Below are positions 1 through 13,569 of a stretch of DNA of 64,000 nt, piece after piece. Position numbers and translations under genes: made by a program. Origin of the DNA: Gongronella butleri (taxonomy: Eukaryota; Mucoromycota; Mucoromycetes; Mucorales; Cunninghamellaceae). The DNA is taken from positions 62,001-126,000 of the forward strand of contig JAIWZP010000032.1 of NCBI GenBank assembly GCA_025201375.1, read 5' to 3'. How positions within the stretch are numbered: the stretch's first letter is position 1; each line of letters begins with the position of its first letter. The notes under the pieces were generated by a model, which did no database searches, was not told the DNA's origin, and saw only the letters and a program-made list of their open reading frames with translations.

Positions 1-380
1 CGATTTGGCCCTGAAATCACGCAAAATGCAATTCCTTAAGGCTGAGTGATTCGATCTCTGAAAAAAATCGACACCGTAGGAGTATTGTGTTCAACATTCT
101 CCAGCTCAAATATGGGACTCGATGAACAAAATCCGAAGGACGCGCCCGCAAAAAAGAGTAAAGTCTTTCCCATTCTGGTAGTGTACGTGACAACCGCACA
201 ATATCGATGCGCGAGTCATTTCAAATTTATTCGTGATGAAAAGCGGTAAAAATGCTTGTGATTTGGAGACATCTGGTCGTGATCTCGGCGAGTTAGCTTT
301 CACGCGGTCGATTTGGCCGTGATTTCACGCAAAGCGCAATTCGTTGGGACAGAGCGACCCGAGCTCTGAAAAAACTTTTT
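1..380. repeat. Degenerate satellite-like repeat, two units
   Basis: Two diverged copies lie about 300 bp apart. Each has the landmark order 'gactgagtgatccgat', 'ctgaaaaaaatcgacaccgt', an 'agcggtaaaaatgctt' block and 'ctcggcgagttagctttcac'. The same landmarks recur in the longer array near 16.9-18.0 kb, so this is one repeat family. I see no protein-coding signal. The unit probably extends left of the window. Confidence 0.6.
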
Positions 381-575
381 ATTTGATGAAAATTTTTTGG
401 CACTTGTCAAGTAAATTGCGATCAAACGCCTGTTCGATGTCTTTTTGCTATTTCTCAATGATTTTACAATCTATCATAGAACAATGAAACTGAGGCCTTG
501 AAAGGAGTATACTGGTAAGTCATTCATGTGTGCTTGTGGAGCATGGCATACATATTACCAATGATGAATGGCGCG

Positions 576-620
<45 letters not shown>

Positions 621-2276
621 GACCCCACATTTTGTCCCTATTAGGGAAATACGGAACTGCAGTGTCGCGAGCGGCCCTGCCTACAGTAGGTTGTAAGTTC
701 CCCTATACCCTACGCGGTGCGTTTGGGCAAGCTCTAATAAAAATTATCGGGTGCTTTTTCTCTCTTTTGCCACGTCAAACCCAATCATATTTGGCTATGA
801 TCAATCTGATGCAGACTACAATGCATCGAATTAGCCGTTGAACCGCAATTCACTGTCAAAAGACGAAAAAATTTCTGACCTCCTTGTTGAAGGATGTAAC
901 AAAGTGTCGTTTTGAGGGATGTGGACTCGAGGCGGCTACCATTGAGTCACTACGCGGATCAATGACTACGGTGAGAAGACGCAGAGACTCAAACAAGATG
1001 CACACCCGTTTCTGGCCATCATGGACGCAGTTCTCAACTCAAAATGGGTAAAAATTGGTAAAAACCTAAGAAACACTTGTCTCAAATACGAGCAAACGAG
1101 CATCAGCCCAGATCAGGTCAGGGAGCGACCCATGGACCATCGCATTTCTATTGTGCGCGAGAAAAGTGCTCTGCATCATCTCAATTGCGTTTTTTTTTTT
1201 TGTGACAAAATCTCATGTTTTTGGCGTCAGGCCCTCCAGATGGCTCGTAGTACGGCCACTGATGCCCAGAAACGGCCCGTGTCATCTCGAGAAGGCAATC
1301 TCACTGCACTTTGCATATGAGTGACTTCGAGTAATGGTCTTTTGGTACTCTACAACAAGTAAAAACATAAAAACAAGCAAAACAGCTCAGTGCGCGTTTC
1401 TTTTGCTGCCCGCATTGCCTAGCTTGCCCACTCCGCCTTGTCCTGACCGGTTGGGCGACCCAGGTGCTCCTCTGAGCTGGCGCAAAAAAAAAAAAAATAG
1501 AATAGGGCAAATAATAGTCAAAATGGCATTTTTCCTTTACTGATAACGCAACTGACAGCGTGCGGTGCAGAGCTGCGCGCGCTCAACTGCAAAGAGGCGT
1601 GTTCTCATGTCTGCCACGCGAGATGCAAAGGAAAAAGAAAAGAAAGAGAAGAAAACGCAAAAACAAGGTCGACCTGAACACGTCCATAAAATGAATCGCC
1701 AATCAACCCCGCCTTTTTTTTTTTTTTTTTTTTCTTGATTTGCGCCCTCGCATGTGTCAATAGCTACTCAAGTGCGCCGACGCGTCAAAAAAAAGAAAAG
1801 GCGAATGGACTGCGGCAGGTTGGCGGCGCGTACAACAAATGTTGGGGTGATTTTCTTTTGGCAGTGCTCAATTCATCACGTAGAGGCAAGAGGAACAAAA
1901 GTTGTCTCTCGACTGGAAACTTTTCGACAGGGATGTTTGGACCTTGGCTGTCGTTTCGCGAAAATTGCATTTTTTGCTCCAATCTTCATGAAATTTTGCA
2001 GATATATGCAAACCATAGCTCCACCCAACAAAATCGAAATTTGAGCTCGTAAGCACGCCTGATTCACGAGCAATTGACGCTCAAAGTTTTGCAGGTCACG
2101 TGCTTCAAGCTCGCCAAGCGACCAACCCGCGTGAAATTCAGATTTTGCCATTGACGGGCAGGATTTCCAGTTGAAGCAAAAGTAAAAGTGACTCAAAGCC
2201 GCTTAGTTTGCAAAATTGATCCTGCAGTCACGGTGGAGCTGTCAGGGTACTGTAGCAGCAAAACGTGAGGAGAGCC

Positions 2277-2314
<38 letters not shown>

Positions 2315-3890
2315 TCGCTATCGGCGGGGCTGTGGCCTTTCAGAGTGAATTGAGCATCTGGGTTCCTATTTTTGCGGTGCTTTGTTGCAAAGGTTGCCTG
2401 ATTGGGCTCTTTTTCGACTCAGGGCGCATGAAAGCTTGCTTCCCCATCGCGTCGCGTCGTCCTTTTCCTTCCCCTTTCTCTTTTGTTCTAAATTGTATGA
2501 ATAAACGACAAAGGAAGATACAAGGTGAATAGGCGGCTGGCTGGGTTTGAATTGGCCGCCATAAAAAAAGGCGGTTTGTTTTTTTTTCTTTTCTTTTTCT
2601 TTGGCGCCCGCCGGTGCCCTGACCTAGTCTGAAACCGGTAGTCCACTCTTTGCTTGGCTCTTTGTAGTCGAGTAGGCACGAAGCAAGCGCCTCCTTCTTG
2701 TTTCCTAAGGGCGATCTTGGAGGGTAGTGGAAGGCAAGAGTTGTGGTCCTTGCAAGGGAACGATTCTTCGTTTTGTGCCAGTTATGTTTCCCCCTGGTAC
2801 AGTTTCCGCTCACTATGATGGGACAAGTTGGCGCGCATCCAACGATAAAATCCTGCGTAATGTGGCGCGCATCCACAGTCTATCCTGCGCCCACTGGTTC
2901 GCTTCACTCTGTATGGGGCTTCGCTTTTGCCAAAAAGTCGAGAGAGGGCATGCATGCCAGCCGCCTCCGCGCGGTCATGCCCGGGCAACGTCCAAAAGAC
3001 GGCTAAAGGGCTGGCTCCTTTTCTTTTCTTATTGAATGCAATAAAAACCACTGTTCTATCATTCTATCCATGTCGTTTTGTCCATGAGCTTGAGGAGAAC
3101 GAGGGCGAGAGTCGAATGGCAAAAGGAATGGCCAAAGAGAACTAAAAACAGACGATGTCGGCTCTTCATGGCGAGTTGGCCAAGACGCACGCGGCACTGC
3201 GAGACACCAAAAGTTGCGCCAGGCTCTCTTCTATCCTGTGCAACCGGTTTCATGTCATTTGGAAGCGTCTCTGTGGATAAAATACCATAAAACAATCGAA
3301 ATAGGGCACCATGAGTCTATCCGACGGGGCAAACCAACACAAATGCGTGACCATGACATCTAAAGAAGCGCCTAGCACTGCGCTGTCCGTCTGATGCTGT
3401 TTCATGAGTTTGTGTCAGCAGGACGTTAAAAAACAGGCGCTCGTATCCTCTTTGATTCCTCATTTTTGCTTTTTCTCACTCTTTGGCAAGCGACGCCCAC
3501 AATTATGTAATAGAGCAGTGTACATCCATATGAGAACATGCCTCTGCGACAAATTTGACAAAAATCGATTCACTAAAACGTCACTAATCTCAAAAATCGG
3601 TGTATTTCGATCATTTTTAATGCGTTACCCTAGTCTTCTTGGGCTGATGAGTTTCAGATGTCATGTATTAACAAGAATATCTGTTTGTCGCTTGCTGTGA
3701 GTTGAAGCCAAGCGATCGGTCATGTGGCAGTCGAGAAACTGGCGACTTGGGCTTTTCTATTGTATTTTGCTTGTCAGCCGGTGGATTCACATCCAACAGC
3801 AAAATGATTCTACTGAACCTGTTATTCCAATTTTTCTCGTTCGAATGAGCCCACCCCGGGGTCTCTCTGGGCATTGGGTGGTCCACAATG
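381..3890. other. Gene-free stretch with homopolymer runs
   Basis: I see no gene here. Open frames are short or are low-complexity shadows. Notable items are a run of about 42 T at 577-618 and a run of about 33 A at 2279-2311. No tRNA, rRNA or conserved domain was recognised. The longest minus-strand frame (2340-2876) has no recognisable fold or codon pattern and is not called. Confidence 0.5.
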
Positions 3891-4750
3891 ACCAAATTTG
3901 AAAATCACAGGTTTTCCAAGGGATACAGTCGACCCACGGAAAATCGTGGCATTTTGCTCCTCAGATCACCACGCCATTCGCACCATTTGTGAAGATTCCT
4001 CATAAACCGACAAAAACATAATAAAAGCGTTGAGTCCATTGCCTGGTTTCTGCGAAAAAGGCTTTTTAGCTCCAGTTTTCGACTCGACGTATCTCAACGG
4101 AATATGCATGTATCCCCGGAAAACACACATCACCAAGTAGAGTGTAGCTCGTTCCGTATGCGGGCATTGATGATCGGTGTAAAAAAGTGGGTTTTAGGCA
4201 TTTCTGGCACGATTTAAATCATAGGCACTTTTTCCACGCGTGATAAACCGCGTCACACGTCAAGTTACACACATTACTTTCTGATCAATTCTATCCACCT
4301 GACGTTTCTCTTGCTGGAGGACGCATCAGCGCAGATGTATTGCGCGTTTTTTCCCGCGCGAATCGCGACAGAAATTAAGTATACTGTAAAATCATTAGTT
4401 GCTCGTGACTCAACAGATGGATCACCCTCTTTTTTGTACTTTTCGCTGTTTTCAACGTGCCATGTCTCTCGTGTGTATGTTTGGCTCAATTCAGGGGACC
4501 CATGTTTTCGATTTTGGTTTTGGAGCTCGAAACAGCCAATTTTCGATTCACGCGCGGCGCGTCTTTTAGGAGCGTCTTTGAAAGCACATTTTTTTAGCAA
4601 GGTGATTTTGAGTGGCCCATGATGGTCCAAGTCTGTTTTTACCCCATTCAAAAGGTTATCACGCCGTTGTCTATGGTGAAAATGGCCAATTTGTCATTTT
4701 CGAGCAATTTTGCCAAAAAATTTAGAAGTGTGCAATACTGGCACTGAGTC
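3890..4750. repeat. Dispersed repeat family B, copy 1 (degenerate)
   Basis: This stretch shares ordered landmarks with 33.2-33.9 kb and 54.8-55.5 kb, and in part with 18.2-18.5 kb. They are a 'ttttccaaggg..cagtcgac' block, a 'gatcaccacgccattcgcacc' block, a 'ttgctcgtgactcaacagatgg' block and a block around 'ttcaggggacc'. Copies are strongly diverged with many indels. It looks like an old transposable-element relic of unknown class; no intact frame. Confidence 0.5.
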
Positions 4751-6193
4751 AACCTTACCAAGCAAGCAAACGATCTGCTCAGCTAAAAAACGCATCAATT
4801 GTAGCCACAATTCGTGCAAAACTACATCAACTTACATTTAAAGCTTAATTTATACAAGTTTGATGACAACCGCTGTCTGGACCCTCACGTTTTATTGCTT
4901 TTATCGTGATGGAAGAGTGCAAAAATGAAAATTGCATGAGCCCATGGGCGGTGGGTCCGAGGAAAACGCCAATGTCTCTTGGAAACCATGGTAAAGACTG
5001 CGTTCTCATTAGTGACGTCGCTTTCTGAATGATTTTTTTCAGTGTGAAACGCCAACCAGCTCCAGCGGTATATGGTCGCTGCTACCAAACAAGCTATTTG
5101 CTTGCAGCGCTACGGAGGAGTGGAGAATTGGCGCCATGTTTGATTTGAAAGTCTCATTGTTCATTTGCGGCAAGCAATTAGTCGCGCTGATCCTTGATTT
5201 GCCCCCTGCACAAGAAACACACGGAACGACGACCGCGATCATAAAGATGGGGCAGCTGATTAACGCGCGTCAAGTGCCATGAAAACGCATGTTTTTCTTT
5301 GTTTTCTATTTTTTCGAATGGAATTCAATGTGGTCACGCGGAGCGACGCGCGCGGGATCTGCCACAAGAGGTGGACAAAAAAAGCAGCAAGCGGGGATGC
5401 CCAAATCTAGGCGCCAAGCAAGAAGCAAGGGCCGATCAGCGGAGTGCACGAGGGGAAAGCGAGGAACATGGCACCGGGCGCGATTCACGAGCCTCCCACG
5501 ATTCCGCTTTTTGTTGCCTGGCGTGCCTCCCATTGTTTGTATTTGATGGGTTGCGTGGGTGGTCAGATGCTTTTGAGGACGCACTGTCCATTTTGTTCAT
5601 GCAAGGACGAAAAAAAAAATTAGAGTTCTAGGCATGGTGGGGGGGTGTGAGGACGAATAGCAAGTGCCATGTTTTCTTTTTTTTTCGCTGGCGTGTTGCA
5701 CAAGCGGACTTTTTTTTACCAAGGACACGAAAAAAAAGAGGAGCACCAAAGCTCTATCTTTAAAAAAGCAATTCATTTACGCTTGTGAAACGTCGATTTG
5801 GCTCTCCCCCTGATTGTACGCCCGCCAGGCCTTGTGCTCACTTGCCATGCTTGTCAATGATTCTTGTTGCCTTTTTCTAGGTGCTCCTTTTTTTTTTCCA
5901 CTTCTCTTTCTTTTTCACCTTGTTGACGCCTTTTTTTCGCTGTTTTTGATCCCTTTCCTTTCCTTTTTACCCTTTTTTTCATGCATTCTTTTTAATCTGA
6001 CCGTTCCTTTCTAACTCATACGCCTCACCTTGTCTCTCGCACGCACACCTCAACAGTAACAACACGCATCGTCGCTCGCATTTCCACTCCTTTTATCAGC
6101 CCATTGTGTGTGTTTTATTTGTTCTTTTTTCCACGACACACACCCACTCCCTCTTCACATCACCACTTTTTTTTATTTATTTTTTATTGTACG
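4751..6193. other. Upstream region of the rax2-like gene
   Basis: No gene is visible. The last ~350 bases before the ATG at 6194 are pyrimidine-rich (long T and CT runs, then several 'cacacacc' stretches), as in the 5' untranslated regions of the other genes here. No clear TATA box was found near the start. Confidence 0.4.
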
Positions 6194-6921
6194 ATGCTAT
6201 TTTCGACACACGATTCACTTTTGCGCATTGCCTTGTATTTTTATGTGTTGACGGCGTCCGTCAGCGCGACGGCTGTCCACCCATCCTCGATTCTCGATCT
6301 TTCGTCGCTTGAACAGATGGGCATTGCCGGCTGGTACGACGGAATCTCATTGTATACGGACACGCAGCAGAGCACATCGCTGCAGCCATTGACGTCGTCG
6401 GCGATGATTTACAAGCGAGCGTCTGACGCGCTTGTTTCACTCGCATCCACGTCCACGAATGGCTCGATTTACGCGAGCTGCATGCTCGGCAACGAATTGT
6501 ATGTCGGCGGGTCCTTCCAATCGCTCAATGGCGTGAATGTGTCCAACATTGCACGTTTGAGCCTCAGTACCGATGCGAACCAGGACATTTCCGTGCAGGT
6601 CAACGACCTTGACCTGGGCATTGATGGCACGGTATATGCCCTGTATTGCGACAATCACCAGGTGCACGTTGGCGGCGACTTCCTTGCACCCATGGCGAAA
6701 TCGCCGGCGTGGGGCCAGTCGCTCGCACAATTTGGCGGCAATTTGGCCATTTGGACGAGCACGACGGGCAATTGGACAGCACTGCCGTTCAAAGGTGTCA
6801 ATGGGCCCGTGTATGCCATTGAGCAGCTGGCCGATGGCTCGTTTTATTATGCTGGCAAGTTTGATGCCACGGCCGATGGCCAATCAAATTATGCGCCCGC
6901 CAGCCAGCCCATCGACCTCAC

Positions 6922-6973
<52 letters not shown>

Positions 6974-7358
6974 GAGGAGGGAGGAGGGGCCAACCGACGT
7001 TGTTCAACCCTCCCTTTTTTTTTATTGCCCTTTTTGTCCCGCTTTTTTTTTTCTCACTCCTTGTTCTTTTACTGTTTTTGTTTTCTCCTGCTCCATTTCC
7101 CTCATTTTTTATAGCAATTGACGGCTAGCGGCTCCGATCCCAACTACAATGATCCAACCGAGGTGGTTTGTGCCAAGCTGGACGCGCATCCATGGCTGCT
7201 GCAAGACAACACGCCCGGCTATTGGCAATCGACACTTCCCTATGCGATTACGCCATCTCTTTTCCGTCTGGCCAACACGCACTACAATGGCAGAGGCACC
7301 AAGCAATTTGGGTAAGCAAAAACGATCGCGATGGGTCACGTTTTTTTTTTACTCATTG

Positions 7359-7389
<31 letters not shown>

Positions 7390-10300
7390 CATTTTGATCC
7401 GATTTTTACCAGCATTGTCGCCAATGTCACGACCAATGATTATTTCAACTTGACGTACGTGGACCCTGTGACGAGCAAACTCGTGTCTTGCTCCAACAAT
7501 TGCACGCTGTCGAACGATCCGTCCATCTCGTACCAGGATTTCCTTGTCCAAGGCTTCAATGGCCTTTCTTCCAAGTTCCGCATCGATGTCCACTCTTGGT
7601 ATGGTCTTGGTGGCGGTCTTGCCAGTGTCCAAGCGTTCCAATCAGGTATTTTTGAACACTGCACAGGCTAGGAATGACGCGGCTGACGCGACCTTTTTTT
7701 TTTTTTTTCTTGCAGAAATCTTTGTCCACGCCAGTAGTGCGGGCAACTTCCCAAATTGTTCGACATACAACCCCGATTACGCGCAATCGTCTGTGCACAC
7801 GACGGGCACGTGGAAGGACAGCAAGTCTGGGTACGTGCAATTCCGCACCGCGACGTTTCCGGCGTCCAAACTCAAAAACAGCGGCACGACGGTGAAATTC
7901 GAGCCATATCTTGCGGAATCCGGCAATTACACGGTGCGCTTTTACACGCCCGGGTGCGGGTCCAATTGCAACCAGCGCACCAAGGTGGATGTGCAGGTAG
8001 TGACGCAGGAAGGCGGCACCACACATACGGTGACCATTGACCAAAAGACGACGACCGATCGCTCCGACGTTGTGTACACGGGTTTCATCAATGCGACATC
8101 TGCGTCGTTTGTGCCCTCTGTGCAAATGACGGTGTCCACCAAGGCGACGACGCCGACAAAGGGCAATGTCCAGCTCGTTGCAAGTGCTGTGCAATGGATC
8201 AAGGCCAATTCGCTTTCAGGTTTATCTGGCGTGATCAAATACCAACCCAAGAACAATGGTACGACATTGGCATGGTCCAACATGGTGCAACCTCTGCCAA
8301 CCGAGTCCATTGTACACGCCATGGACAACGTGAATGGCAATTTATACTTTGGTGGCCTGTTCTCGTACACGGGCAACCAATCGTTCCAAAACATTGTGCA
8401 GATGAATGGCCTCAGCGGCAAACTTGTGCCTGTACCTCAGGCGGGTCTCAATGGCGTCGTCAATGCGCTTGCTCACAATGGCACCGATTTGTACGTTGGT
8501 GGCGCGTTTGATGCGTTTTCCGCCGCCGGCAGTGCCAAGGCACCTTCGAAAAACGTGATGAAGCTCAGCACCACGCAACAAGCATGGTCTAATGTCGGTG
8601 GAGGCGTGAACAACGAGGTCCTTGCACTGACAGTCTCATCATCGCTGGCCTCAGACAACAGTTCGTCGACAATTCTTGTGTCTGGCTCGTTCAATGGCCT
8701 GTACGATGACAAGGGCACGTCCATTGTGAACACCACCTTTGGTAATGTGTGGTGGACAGGCAATGGCTGGTCACAACAACTGGATCAGCCGTATTTGTCT
8801 GGCATTGTCTATGGCGCGGGCCAATGGAGGAACCAAATGCCCATGTACCTCGGCACCATCCGCGCTGCCCAGCGCTTCCCGAGCTTTGGCTTCTCGTACA
8901 TGAACAATCAGACACGGTCGCTCATCTCGCTGCCCATTGATGTCACTACACCGAGTCAAATCACGGCTGGCGCTTTTTGGATCGACCCGACACACGCCAA
9001 TGCTTCGACAATCATCCTCGGCGGCTCGTTCACGCTGCAAGCGTCGTCTTCAGCAACGAATCAACCAATCCAAAACGTCGCCCTGTACCAAAACGGCAAA
9101 TGGCAAGGCATTGGCGCCGAACAATGGCAAGGCTCTATCCATTCCATGATTGTCGTCTCGGATCATCTCTACATTGGCGGCAGGTTCACCAGCACCGCCA
9201 AGGGGCCCAATTCATTCGCCATCTATGATCTCGTCAATCGCGCTTTTGTCCCCATCCCGGATTTGCATAGTAAGCGATTTACCCTTTTTTTTCTTTCTTT
9301 TTTTTTTTTTTTTTTTTTTTTTTTTACGCGTTGCTCACGCTCTTTTTTTTTTTTTGCAGCGAGCGACAGTTCGCCGACGCTGGTGAACGTGGTAAAATAC
9401 AGCGAGACTGACGGCAATGTCATTGTTGGCGGCAATTTCAGCACAGGCGGCTCTTTGACGTGTGCTGGCGTGTGCTCACTCGATACCAAGGAACACCAAT
9501 GGAACAGTATTGGCGACGGTGTGCGTGGCAATGTCACCGACTTTGTATTCATCGACGTAAGACATTGTTTTTTTTTTATTTTTTTACGCGCTCTGACGCG
9601 ATTTCGTTTTTTTTTTTTTTTTGCAGAACAAGCTCATTGTCGCCGGCAATGTCTCGCTCTCGAGTGGCACAGCTGTCTTGGCCGCTGCCTATGACTATCG
9701 TGCCAGCACATGGGACGCTGTGGCCACGGATGCCGACGCGACGCTGCCCGGCTCTTGCTACACCGTCTCTTACGACAATAATACAGGCACCACGTTCCTT
9801 GCTGGCCAGTACGTGTCCCTTTTTTTTATTTTTAGCTTGTTTTTGCTCATTCATCTTTCTCTCACTTCATTTTTTGTAGGACCAACACGGCGAGCAGCTA
9901 CTTGCGTTCGTGGAATGGGCAACAATTCACGTCGCTCGCGCAAGATCTCGGCCCCGGCAGCTTTGTGCAGCAATTGACGGTCGTGCCCACGATGAACAAC
10001 TCGCAATTCACGACCAATCTCGCAGGCAATAGCCACGCCATGCTGCTGGCCACCGGCTTGCTCAATTTGAACGCTACGGGCAACGTGTCTGCCGCCCTTT
10101 TCAATGGGTCGGCGTGGATCCCCTTCCTGGCTGCCGCGTCTGGCGCCGGTGGCACAGGCACCTTTAGCCAAATCTTCTTCAAGTCGTACAGCATGCTTGT
10201 CCACAACACGCGTAAGTCGCGAAAAAAAAAAGGAGGAAAAGGAGAAAACATTAAAAAAAAAAACTGTAATTGCTTAATTTCTTATTGAATTCCTTGTTTT

Positions 10301-12853
10301 CTTTAGAGTTCATGCCGACGCCGCTGGTGATCCTAGTGTCACTGGGGTCGGCTGTTGGGTGTACGAGCGTGCTGGCTCTTGGTGCCCTAATTGTGCTGCT
10401 TGTCAAGCGTCGACAAGAGGCCAAGGTGGATGTGGCGCAGCCCGCCACGTATTATGGCAAGCCGCCGCAGCGGCCCGAGTCACTGCTGGCCCTCTTGGAC
10501 TCGCCCAATGGCAAGACTATGGCCGGGTTGCGTGCGAGCCTCGAGCCCAGCGAGATGATGGAGCAATCGAAAGATTTCAGCATGTTTGCCATGGGCGGCG
10601 CGGGCGTGGCAGCCGCCGGCCTTGCTGGTGGAATGGCTGGTGGAGCCAACAAGCTCACGCCAATGTCGCCACTGTCGCCACCGCCTGCTGCGCACGTGCA
10701 ACACGATAAGGACGCGTCTTACGACTATATGAATCTGCGCGCCATGTCCGGATCTAGGCTGTCATCCAACAATCCGTACCGACATTCGTCGTCGGACATG
10801 ATTGGCATGGCCATTAGTCCCGAAATGCAGCAGCAGCAACAGCAGCAGCAACAGCAAGAACAGCAATTCGGCTTAAACACGACAAATGACGCGTATTTCA
10901 TGCCTGTTGCCATGGGCGTTCCTGGCCATCAACACCAGCAGGGCTATCAAGGTTACCAAGATCACCAGACGTATCAAGATCATCAGACGTATCAAGATCG
11001 TCAGACGTATCAAGGTCATCATGGCCACCAAGATCATCAGGGTCATCAAGATAATCAGGGTCATCAAGGCTTAGACAGCAGCCAGATCATCAAGGGTGAC
11101 GTGCGATGGACGACCGCCGGCCTGAATGACGCGTCGTTTGCCGCCACAACAACACACGCATCCATGGCCCCTGCTGCTGCCGCTGCACATGATCAGACTA
11201 GCCGAACAACGCTCACCGAGATGCAAATGCCGAAAATGAGCCTCAGCGAGATTGGTCGCATTGCGCCAGACACCGTGCGCTGGACAAACGCCGCTGGTGA
11301 CTCGCACGCGCTTGCTCATGCAAACATTTCCACCACGACAGATCCATTTGCAGATCAATCCCGCGCTTTGCCCGCCGGATCCTCTTCAATGGCGTCGACG
11401 TCCGTTGCCATGGCAACCGCCGTGTCTGCTGCCATGGCCAAGCCATCGCTGCCACCGGTGCCACCCCCTAGCACGGCGCCTCCTCCCGTGCCAACGTCCA
11501 AATCATCGGCTGTCACATGGACACAGGTCGGCGACGCGTCGGCCGCCATGGGCGCAGCCACCATTGTTGCCGTCGACCGCGCCACCAAAGACATGTCGCA
11601 AAAGAATTACAACAACGACAAGGACAATGACAATGACAAGGATAAGGACAAGGACATGCCATCAAACAGCCAGGTGCGCTGGACAAACAACAATGTTGAC
11701 CACGCGCAGGCAACGTTGCAAGTCAAGCCCGTCACCCAGTCCATGTATTCTGATTATTCCATTGGTGACAATTCTGTCTACGACATGAAGTTTGCGGGCA
11801 TCTCCAACGATTTCTCATCGGACCCGGACATTGTGCGCTGGATCTCCGCCTCCAAGGAGGAGGAGCAGCAAAAGCAACGCGCCCAAGCTGCCGCTGCTGC
11901 CGTTCCTGAGGATGCCGACATGGTTGAGAAGCCCGACGTGTCAATGCATGACGCGCCACGCACCGCCATCTCCGCCGACGACGCGTCGCACCACCAATTG
12001 CACGCTCAAACGCCGTCGGAACCGTTAGTGTCCAATTTCCGCTGGTCTGACATTGTCAATGAAGACGACAACGAGGATGACAACACGTATACAGACCCTG
12101 CACCGGTCCCTGTGCCTGTGCCTGTGCCTTCCTCCAAGAGCGCCACCACCACACGCCAGTCGCCACAGCCACGTCATCCGCCAAAAGACGTCGATCCGCA
12201 CACATTGCTGCGCCAGCCGTTTGATTTGAGCGCGTCGCCACCTGCGCCTTCCTCGACAAAGGTCGATCCTGCTGATATTGCTGCTGCTGTGACATCCTCA
12301 TCTGCTGCGGCTACTGCGCCATTGGCATCATCGCCGCCATCTGAAGCAAACGCCGCAATGGGCAAGAACACAAACCCATTGGATGGCCGCGCCGCGTCGA
12401 AAAAGATGCTGCAGGATTACCTGTCGTCGCGCACCGCCCCCATCGACACGTCCAAGAAGCGCCTCAAGTACCGCAGCCAATTCACATCCGCGATGCGTCA
12501 GGCGCTCGAAAACAACCGGACCGACGATCTCACCCTGTGCACAGAAGACAGGCCGTTCCTGTACGTAGCCAAGTTTGACTTCAAGGCCCAAGAGGACGGC
12601 GAGCTTGGCTTTGTCAAGGGCGATCCCATCATTGTCACTGACGCCCAGGATGATATTTGGTGGCTCGGCTACCGCGACGCAAAGGATGCGCAGGGCGGCG
12701 ATAATGCCATTGTGCAACAAGGACTGTTCCCCAGCAACTACGGTAAATAATTGAGTGTAGACGCTGCGGGTACGAGGATTGGAGCATCGCGCTAATTTTT
12801 CTTTTTTTTTTTTATTATTTCTAGTCGAAATTGCCTCTGCCGTTCCGCAATAG
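6194..12853 (+). CDS. Rax2-like cortical polarity protein with C-terminal SH3 domain
   Basis: Nine-exon model: 6194-6922, 7115-7311, 7413-7645, 7716-9269, 9360-9556, 9627-9808, 9880-10211, 10307-12742, 12825-12853; 1962 residues with every phase closing. Residues ~1-22 form a signal peptide (LLRIALYFYVLTASVSA). A long luminal/extracellular part has repeated 'YVGGSFQSLNGVNVSNIA'-type blades and many N-x-S/T sites, as in Rax2, a membrane glycoprotein marking cell poles. A single membrane span lies near 1145-1172 (LVILVSLGSAVGCTSVLALG), then basic VKRRQ. The ~780-residue tail has poly-Q, a Y-Q-D-H-Q-T repeat near 10930-11070 and six R-W motifs. It ends in an SH3 domain (~1892-1958; AKFDF, WWLGY, GLFPSNYVEI) completed only by the last 29-nt exon. 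Intron 1 starts with A45. Family assignment is by pattern; the fusion is seen directly. Confidence 0.82.
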
Positions 12854-13569
12854 TCTCTCTCTTTTTTTATAATTTCACTTCTTTCCTTACCTCTACAATA
12901 CCCATCTTACACTTTTGACGCCTTCATCCCTTCCATAAAATAAGCTATTATTGCAATTGCCGTCTTTTCACGCAATGAGCTCTTTTAAAAAAAAATTTGG
13001 TGCGTGCACTGCGTCAAACAATGTTTTACAGTATCATATCATACAACAGTATGATATACCGTACCTGTGATACGTACTGTAATGCTGTATGTTGCCACAA
13101 TACAGTAGGTACTGTAATGTGCCTCAACCTCTTGCTGCTACTGTACTTTTCATATCCAATCAAGCATGCAAATCTGCTACGTACTGTAGCCCTATCGTAT
13201 CGATATGGTACTGTATAATATTCAGTGAAGATTTGACATTGGAAAAATGCACTGCGCTTCCCCAGCGCTGATTTTGCGCTCGATTCTAAAAATTTACAGT
13301 AATATCATACGTAAGGACATTATTTCTGCAAGTGTGAGCCAAGTCTTGTCTCTGAAACAAAAAACAGTCTATCATACAAACGCCAGAGAAAAAAATGCAC
13401 AAAAAAAAAAGGCAATTTTACTGTAATAATGAAATTAGAATTTTAAACCACAAATAAAGTGCTTTACAGTATTCGTTTATTTCAAATCCCAATCTTGAGA
13501 GGACCCTGGTGCGTTCTATTATTTCAATGCGTGAATCAATCATTGAGCTACAGTGCACAAAAATGTAAA
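12854..13569. other. AT-rich gene-free stretch rich in TAC[AT]GTA motifs
   Basis: This is the 3' flank of the rax2-like gene, with an AT-rich 'ccataaaataagc' that may serve polyadenylation near 12936. From about 13020 to 13470 it holds at least nine copies of TACTGTA or TACAGTA, several in the longer palindromic context ATCATAC..GTATGAT. No coding signal was found. Confidence 0.45.

Noticed and set aside
2340..2876. Minus-strand frame of 178 codons
   Set aside because: It spans low-complexity and homopolymer DNA, has no recognisable motif, and competes with frames of similar length on the other strand.
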